Positions 57,829-64,000 of a stretch of DNA of 64,000 bases are shown here, in pieces. The notes under the pieces are model-generated. The model saw only the letters and a list, made by a program, of their open reading frames with translations, was not told where the DNA came from and made no database searches. This DNA comes from Choanephora cucurbitarum. Lineage: Eukaryota; Mucoromycota; Mucoromycetes; Mucorales; Choanephoraceae. The position numbers were made by a program, and so were the translations under genes. Where the stretch lies: the NCBI GenBank assembly GCA_025331435.1, contig JAIWNI010000010.1:248001-312000 (forward strand), in the 5' to 3' direction. How positions within the stretch are numbered: position 1 is the stretch's first letter; every line of letters starts with the position of its first letter.

Positions 57829-59958
57829 ATGCAGCCTGCCAATAAGGATAACCTCATGAATTTCAAGGTACTTTCAAGATACGATGATCTCTTCACAGAC
57901 ATCTTTCTGGACAACCTTTATCTCTGGTTTTCTACTATCAAAATGAACAATGATCACAGAAGACCAAGGGTCCCCAACACAAAGATATTGGATATCATTC
58001 AGAAACACGTCTTGGAGAAAGCAAGGCCTACAGACGCTGTCAATGAATTGTTAGCGTAAGTTGTTGTTTATATCTTGCATAGCGTATGCAGCTTTAATTC
58101 ACACACCTTTTAATTTGTCTCACCTTGCTTTTACATCATTTTATAATCATTTTTATTTTTTTAAAGTTTGGATTATTTCAGACATTATATTGCTTCAAAA
58201 AATCAACGTCAATTACAGGAATTTGTTCAACATATGAAACGATATTTATACATGTAAGTTACAAGATAAACTAGTAAAAAAAAACAAAGTGTAAATCTCG
58301 TGATATGTTATAGGTACATGCCCAACGCAGGTTATGAGATTGGGGACACAAGACGGTACGGCGGTCATGGTCGCCGAGTAGAGGCTTGTTTGGTAGCCAC
58401 AAAGGACTGGCATGTAGGGGATGAGATGCGATTGTTGACTGGCATGATTGCCTGCCTAGACCCAAAAGACGATGCTGAACTCAAGAAGGGCAATCGTGAT
58501 TTCAGTGTCATGTGGTCCACTCGAAAGAACTGCAGTTGTCTCTTTCTTGGCCCTGCTCGTTTTGCTAATCATGACTGTGATTCAAACTGCAAGTTTATTT
58601 CGATGGGACAAAATTTGATTACCGTCAAGGTATTGAAGGAAATACAGGCAGGCGAAGAAATCACAGTGTATTATGGTAAACATTATTTTGGTGATAACAA
58701 CAGTGAATGTAAATGTTCTACCTGTGAAAAGTAAGTCCTTCACCTATTCACAATATCCACTGTATTCATGACCTATTCTAGCTTGGGAATGGGTTATTTC
58801 GCTTCACTTGGAACACCGGTACAGACAGAAGAAGAAGAACAGGGTAGTACTAGGCGTAGCACACGAAAAAGAAAGTCAGTCTTACAGGAGGGTAGGTAGG
58901 ACAAAATGAGATTTATCGAATGATCTTAACTTTCGTATTTAGAGCAAAAGAGATCCAAGCGTACTTCATTAGAACCATCACCACCTACAAAGACCCATTC
59001 AGCAGATTCACTTGAAGATCTGATTGGTGAACCAGAAGAACCCAAAAAACCCTTTCAGGATTTACCACCGATGCCTGTTTCACCTACCACAGCAACCACA
59101 GCAAGGCGTAAAGTGATGAGTATCGATTTCCTGTGCAACAACCAAGAAGAACAAAAGACAAGCGAGAGACGAACTTCCAATTGTCCCATGTTAGATATGT
59201 TGGTAGAGGCTGCTATGGATGCAGAATATCTCTCTTCTAGTCCAACAAAGACTGTGATAGTCAATCCTGAGATTCATAGAGATGCTACTCAGCGTCTATT
59301 GCTTCGACAACAACAACAATCGACACCAGATGCATCCTCTACAGATTCAAAGGCAGATTCAGCCATTAGTCTATCACCACCTTCTCATCCTATCAGAATC
59401 AAGGAAGAACAAGACGATCGTTGCTGGCAGCGAGAGATGGATGATGCGCTATTTAATCAAGATGATATGGATGTATTGAGTGATTTTCTGGATGATGTGT
59501 CGGATCTGTCTTCTGTCAGTAGTACAGAATTATCCAATTGGACATCCGATGAAGAAGAAGAAGAAGAGTATGTGTCCAAGAAGAAGAAACAACAAGATCT
59601 ATCGTGTATTGCTTGTATGCGACCTTTGAGAAGAGAGGATATATCAGAACAGTTGGGTGCTGATGTGTCAGTCACGAATGAACTCGCTACCTGGACATGG
59701 ACACCCAGTGCTATTTTCACAGATTGGAAGCCTAAGCGATGTCCTCGATGTGAACGTCACTATACTATCTTTAGACAAGAGTGGCCTAGCCGTAAGCCAA
59801 AAAAGAAGTCAAGTAAGAAACCCAAGAAGAAGAAGACAAAGAAAAAACCAGCTTTACCCACTACCAGCCAAGATGAACGTAGCCTAGATGATTATATTCC
59901 ACCTTCTCCTCTATCTGAAATCTCTAATTTTGAGGATGAAGAAATCACTGCTTTTTAA
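57829..59958 (+). CDS. SET9: histone H4K20 methyltransferase, Suv420/Set9 family
   Basis: Five exons (57829-58055, 58167-58253, 58314-58730, 58782-58891, 58943-59958) give 618 aa. The N-terminal helical region (NLMNFKVLSRYDDLFTDIFL) precedes a Suv420-type SET domain: GMIACLDP, NRDFSVMWSTRKNCSCLFLG, RFANHDCDSNCKF (substrate/SAM NHDC motif), GEEITVYYG and the post-SET cysteines CKCSTC. Family members mono- to trimethylate H4K20 in heterochromatin and DNA-damage checkpoint signalling. The C-terminal ~330 residues are disordered and acidic (DEEEEEEY). They contain a second cysteine cluster (CIACM...RCPRCERH) that could be a small zinc site, followed by a Lys-rich tail. The gene is divergent from HutD-AspA. 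Confidence 0.94.
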
Positions 59959-60033
59959 ACATCTTATTTAAAGAAGCTTTTATGTATGTTGCTTCTCTGT
60001 ATATATGTTTTTTTTTCTACCATGATTCCCCAC

Positions 60034-60055
60034 ACTACTACTACTACTACTACTA
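60034..60055. repeat. (ACT)n trinucleotide repeat
   Basis: About seven ACT units on the + strand in the short spacer between the convergent SET9 and double-psi-barrel genes. Confidence 0.9.
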
Positions 60056-60118
60056 TTCAAATATACATATATAATCTTTATTTATTGTTATGTATATATA
60101 AACACATTTCATAGAAAT

Positions 60119-60899
60119 TTAAAGAACAGCCCATTTCTTAACTGAGGAAGTAACATAGTCAAGAATCTTACAGTCCTTTTCTTGAACAGTGACCTTGTTA
60201 GGGAGCATATCATCCAATTTCTGATAAGCACTGAACTGAAGAACGAAAAAGTCCAATTGACAACCACTGAAGCTCCAGCCTTCATCATCTACACGTACAC
60301 AGCCATTGTGTTTCTTGCCATCAGGTAACTTGAGACCATCGAGTTGCTTGATATAGAGTTTGGTTCCCTTGCGAAGATCGTTGGAAGCTACACTGATCCA
60401 GGGAACAAGACGGTTGTTTTCTTCACTACCGAGACCATAGGGACTCTTCTTACGGTTGACTTTCATGAAAGTATCATTGCCAGAATCAAGGTTGACCATC
60501 ACACCATTCTTGAGCAAACCAGTGCCCTCCATTTGGAATTTCTGTAATAAATGATAAGTCATGGATACGATGATTCTCTTGTTATCTATTTACCTCATAG
60601 GTCGATTTGGATACTTTGGCAATAGTAGATCCAGAAGTTGTCTTGAGTTTTTTGTTTTTGCTGCCAGATAAAGTGACAGTCTTTCCATTGTTGAGCATAT
60701 CCTTGTCGCCTTCCTTAGGTATCCAGTACATTGTTAAGGTGGCCTTTGAATAACAGCTCTTGAGAGATCGTTTTGTTTCGAGTGAGCGCTTGACTCTATC
60801 ATCTCTTTGTCGAATTACTTCATTCTTTCCGGAAGGTGCTACCTGAGCAGAAACAATAGCAATCAATGCAAATAAGGTGGAACATACAGAAAACTTCAT
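60119..60899 (-). CDS. secreted 3D/double-psi beta-barrel protein
   Basis: Two exons, 60899-60594 and 60541-60119 on the minus strand, give 242 aa. The start MKFSVCSTLFALIAIVSAQ is a clear signal peptide; an open frame 14 codons longer was rejected because it would bury the signal. A basic stretch (RQRDDRVKRSLETKRSLK) may be a Kex2-type propeptide. The rest shows the RlpA/3D-like pattern: GTGLLKNGVMVNLD, VPWISVASNDLRKGTKLYIK, then GCVRVDDEGWSFSGCQLDFF, whose strand-turn-D-x-G layout matches the 3D domain of cell-wall and lytic-transglycosylase proteins. It could be a wall-associated or carbohydrate-binding secreted protein; an enzymatic role is unproved. Two cysteines may pair (C near CVRV and CQLDF). 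Confidence 0.82.
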
Positions 60900-61035
60900 T
60901 GTGATATAAACAAGGGATAGGTATGGGGGGAATATAGACAAGTATTGGGGGGTAAAGACCAGCTTTAAGTTGAGAGTAGAAAGGAAAGAGTAGAGTGTAT
61001 AATAAAGAAAAAAAAAAAGAGGAAAATTCAGTTTC

Positions 61036-61043
61036 TTTATATA
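61036..61043 (-). promoter_or_regulatory. TATA-box candidate for secreted double-psi-barrel gene
   Basis: TATATAAA on the minus strand about 140 nt upstream of the ATG at 60899. Confidence 0.4.
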
Positions 61044-61123
61044 TTAGATCCATGAACAGAACAAAAGGCTTGTTTTAGCAAATACTAATCAGTCCGTGTA
61101 ACGCATGAATCGGTTGCATTGTA

Positions 61124-61166
61124 CAGTGACCTATCAAAAAAATCAAGAATTTTTTTAATATCCGCA
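61124..61166 (+). repeat. left terminal inverted repeat of Tc1 element
   Basis: 43 bp, an exact reverse complement of 62407-62449. It holds a 7-nt A run and a 7-nt T run flanking TCAAGAA and ends at TCCGCA. Confidence 0.97.
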
Positions 61167-61224
61167 TAAATATCTTGAGCATGCATGAAATGAATGTACC
61201 CCTTTATCTCTTTTATATAATAAA

Positions 61225-62250
61225 ATGTCTGCTAAAAAACACGTAACTGAAGAAAGAAAAGCCTTTGTCTTCGAACTGTATAAGTTAGGCCTTAAACCCA
61301 AGAGAATTGCACACCTAACAAGCGTAAATGTGAAAACGGTGTATGGAATTTTAAGCAGAGGAATTTCGCGTGGTACCACAAATCGTGCTAAAGGATCAGG
61401 TAGAAAGACTGAGATGACTCCCAGAATGATTCGTGCTCTTGTCAGGGAAGTAAACTACAATAGAAGAGCAACATTGGCTGAATTGGCTGCTTCCTTGCCC
61501 AAGGCCGTCAGTGTATGCACAGTCCGTCGTGCCTTGCACAAAATGGGGTATCGCAACCGAGTTGCTCAGAAGAAGCCTTTTCTTTCTATCATACATCGAA
61601 AGAGAAGGCTTGATTTTGCCAAAAAGTATAAGAGCTGGACAGTGGAAGACTGGAAGAGGGTAATTTGGACGGATGAAAGTTCATTTGAAAATGGCAAGAA
61701 TTCCGCCGTGGTGAAGGTTTGGCGCCTGACAACCGAGAAGTACCTGGAGGGCTGTCTTGCACCCAGCTTCAAGAGTGGTAGATCCTCCTTGATGGTCTGG
61801 GGTGCTATAAGGTCTGGTAAGAAGTCAGACTTGCACTTCCTTGGCGATGAAGAACGAAGGGGACCTGGATTCGTATCGTCCATCTACGAAGGTCCTCTGA
61901 CAAGATTTTATGGATTGGAGCAAGGTCTCGTGTTGATGGAAGATGGGGCTCCAGTCCATAGATCTAAAATTGCCAAGGAATGGAAGACAGAGAAGGGCCT
62001 TGATGTGCTAGACTGGCCTGCACAATCGCCGGATTTGAATCCAATCGAAAATTTATGGATGATTATGAAACGGCGTGTGCAGGCCCAGGCAAGCAAGCAA
62101 GGCCGCTTCAAAACCATGGATGAACACAAGGCATGCTTGCAAAAGATCTGGGACGAACTTCAGCCCAAGGACTGGGACCGTCTTGTTGCAAGCATGCCTC
62201 AAAGACTTAGACTAGTGAGTAAAAATAAAGGGGGGCCTACCCCCTATTAA
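61225..62250 (+). CDS. Tc1-type transposase (DD34E)
   Basis: A single exon of 341 aa, full length for Tc1. The N-terminal helix-turn-helix (ERKAFVFELYKLGLKPKRIA, then VNVKTVYGIL) binds the TIRs, and a second HTH-like region follows (RRATLAELAASLPKAVSVCT). The catalytic triad is Asp in IWTDESSFENG, Asp in LMEDGAPVH and Glu in SPDLNPIENLW, with 34 residues between the second Asp and the Glu. The LMVWGAI and GRKTEMTPRMIRALVRE segments are standard for Tc1. No frameshift or stop is seen. It performs cut-and-paste transposition into TA sites. A TATA-like TATATAATAAAATG precedes the start. Confidence 0.96.
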   Translation: MSAKKHVTEERKAFVFELYKLGLKPKRIAHLTSVNVKTVYGILSRGISRGTTNRAKGSGRKTEMTPRMIRALVREVNYNRRATLAELAASLPKAVSVCTVRRALHKMGYRNRVAQKKPFLSIIHRKRRLDFAKKYKSWTVEDWKRVIWTDESSFENGKNSAVVKVWRLTTEKYLEGCLAPSFKSGRSSLMVWGAIRSGKKSDLHFLGDEERRGPGFVSSIYEGPLTRFYGLEQGLVLMEDGAPVHRSKIAKEWKTEKGLDVLDWPAQSPDLNPIENLWMIMKRRVQAQASKQGRFKTMDEHKACLQKIWDELQPKDWDRLVASMPQRLRLVSKNKGGPTPY

Positions 62251-62406
62251 TGTATTTTTATTATAATAAACTCTCTCTTTTTACTGAAAAAAGTAATCAT
62301 TTATATTTATAACGGTTTTCTGATTGTATTGTGTAAGTTTGGAGGTCTTAGAGGGTTAAAAAGTGATTGTTAGAGGACAAAGACCAAGACATGATGATTG
62401 TGATTT

Positions 62407-62449
62407 TGCGGATATTAAAAAAATTCTTGATTTTTTTGATAGGTCACTG
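62407..62449 (-). repeat. right terminal inverted repeat of Tc1 element
   Basis: 43 bp, an exact inverted copy of the left TIR, followed by the TA at 62450-62451. Confidence 0.97.
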
Positions 62450-64000
62450 TACAAAGGGAAGCCTACCTGCGCACGCATACACACTATTTCTGTCTCCTCC
62501 TTGAATTAAAAATTGTCACTAACCCACTTTAAGCAAAGCAATAGAAAATGATACCATCAGGTACACATCCATAGATTGTTTCTTGACAAATATGGCCATC
62601 TCTCTCTTTTTTTTTATCAGAACACTGAATTGTTTCGCTTTAAGTCTCAGATCAGGTCAGGATTTCATGCGCCAACCTTAATTGGGTGCATAATATTGTA
62701 GTTGACTAATTTCAGGGTTTTCTTTTTTGGACAGAATAGATCTATAGTATCTGACTTATAAAAAGTGTGTATCACATACAAGCTATAGATTGCAGAATAA
62801 TTATTGTTTTTCTATAACCAATCATGATTGTATCCGATTGTTTAATTAAGAGAGAGTTTTTTCTGTATTTGTCAAGAATTATCTTATTAATGTGCATACA
62901 TGAAACTAATTGACATTCTCTCTTTCTTTAATGAGATAACCACTCAACCGAGCCATTTAAGGTGGTCACCTGTGAATTGACTGAGCATAAACAAATCATT
63001 TAAATTATCAAAAAAAACTCAGATGAACTATTGTTGATAGAACTAGCTAACTTGATAAGAAAGGAAAATTACCTTAAAATAACCAGTTGAATACGCTTTG
63101 AAGTTCAGCTATGAGATCCAATGACAATGAATTACAATTCCATAATCAAATAAAGGCTACCAGTCCTTTAGCTTGTACAACTTGGCATAGGCCAATTGGT
63201 TTAACTACATAACCAGTCATTAAAGAAAATACACCAGTATAACAACAAAATTATTTAATTCGAGTGTATACATGCATTGAACAATCAGAAAGGATGATGT
63301 CATACGCACCAAGGTAGGCCCTCTATTTCTGTTGACACTTAGATGAGCCCCTTCCTTATGTTGAGATACCTTCTTCTCCCTTTTTTTCTTTAATCAACAA
63401 GAAACATAATATTATATTTTGCCTTATATGTCATTTTTGTGTTGCCCCATGAGAGTTAAAAGCGTTAGATCTGTAACCTTCTTTCTAAGATGATTAAGGT
63501 GATAAGCCATTAAGCTTGATCGTTTTGTGCTTAAAGAAAAGAAGGAGAGAAATATTTGATGAAATATAATCAGCCATGCTTTCTTTTTTGTTGAGGTGTT
63601 GATACAAATTAGAAGAAGGAGAGAGTAACGATTGAATACGAGAAAATCGTAGCCTGACCATGGTCCCAGAACAAATTGGAATTGCCCAAAAAGACGATTT
63701 AGGATAAAAGTTCATTTAACATCCTACTGTAGTCTAACATTCAGTTTCTCTAGAACATAAGTCTGAATTGCACCTTTCTCTATAAGTGAGACTTATCCTC
63801 TTTTTCTATGGATTAAAAGTATCGTCTTGACTGAATAGAGACAACGGTACTTTGATTCATAGATCAAAAGTTGTTCAGGATTGAACAATGGACACACAAA
63901 ATCAAGCCAAGATAAGCTTGACTTGTTTAATGAAATAACAAAAGAGATCATGTCAAGAAAAGACGCGAGGATAAAATATAACAAAGAAAATGAAAACTTT
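62450..64000. other. gene-poor right flank
   Basis: 1.55 kb of AT-rich DNA after the transposon with no supported gene. The frames at 63494-63715 and 63793-63984 (-) are short, leucine/serine-rich and lack motifs. No further repeat copy of the Tc1 TIR or of the MITE was found. Confidence 0.5.

Larger units (their letters stand above)
61124..62449 (+). mobile_element. Tc1-family DNA transposon, intact
   Basis: A 1326-bp element bounded by TA on both sides (61122-61123 and 62450-62451). Its terminal inverted repeats are 43 bp and identical (left 61124-61166, right 62407-62449), beginning CAGTGACCTATC. It carries one uninterrupted transposase gene between them. The identical TIRs and open, intronless frame suggest recent insertion and possible activity. 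It lies in the promoter side of the secreted double-psi-barrel gene. Confidence 0.96.

Noticed and set aside
1..64000. tRNA, rRNA, CRISPR and prokaryotic operon features
   Set aside because: No T-loop/anticodon arrangement, rRNA core or spaced repeat array was seen; intron-rich eukaryotic genes make bacterial-type features irrelevant.

Overview
This is nuclear DNA of a filamentous fungus, most likely an early-diverging one (Mucoromycota, Mucorales type). The evidence is AT-rich sequence, many short introns (about 47-80 nt, GT(A/G)..AG), T-rich acceptors, and a gene set of cytosolic HSP90, eukaryotic ribosomal proteins, fungal adenylate cyclase, COG1, V-ATPase subunit d and a Set9/Suv420 methyltransferase. 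The lineage is an inference from gene style; I cannot name a species. No tRNA, rRNA, CRISPR array or bacterial-type operon was seen. Multi-exon genes are given as start-to-stop spans with exon boundaries in the evidence; nearly all assemblies close to an exact multiple of three.

Layout. 1-6 kb: the edge of a Q/Y/N-rich gene (-), an empty 2.9 kb stretch, and a two-finger C2H2 factor (+). 6-13.4 kb: an Nma111/HtrA-like protease (+), COG1 (+, 12 exons) and a tiny secreted cysteine peptide (+). 13.8-19 kb: a BAX-inhibitor-like membrane protein (-), a GH18 chitinase with a GC-AG intron (-) and a class I methyltransferase (+). 19-25 kb: HSP90 (-), a chorismate-lyase-like protein (-), an HMG-box factor (-) and ribosomal uL29/RPL35 (-). 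25-33 kb: sparse sequence holding a 99-bp TA-flanked MITE, RPL43 (+), an ankyrin protein (-) and two decayed coding relics. 32.7-38.5 kb: a quinone-oxidoreductase-like enzyme, URA5 and an EAF3/MRG15 chromodomain protein, all +. 38.6-46 kb: an SMP/PH lipid-transfer protein (-), a probable Mis12-complex subunit (-), TRM61 (+) and VMA6 (+). 45.9-52.7 kb: adenylate cyclase (-, about 1955 aa). 54-60 kb: an acidic unknown (+), a HutD-aspartoacylase fusion (-) and SET9 (+). 60-62.5 kb: a secreted double-psi-barrel protein (-) and an intact Tc1 element with perfect 43-bp inverted repeats.

How it fits together. Neighbours are mostly unrelated housekeeping genes packed head-to-head (short shared promoters at 42.7-42.9 and 57.5-57.8 kb) or tail-to-tail (gaps of about 95-175 bp), separated by gene-poor AT-rich tracts that hold the transposon-like material. 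No multi-gene pathway cluster is evident. The items most worth a second look are the HutD-AspA fusion, the two ribosomal genes whose first coding exon is only the start codon, the GC-AG intron, the intact Tc1 element, the MITE, and the HMG-box factor.
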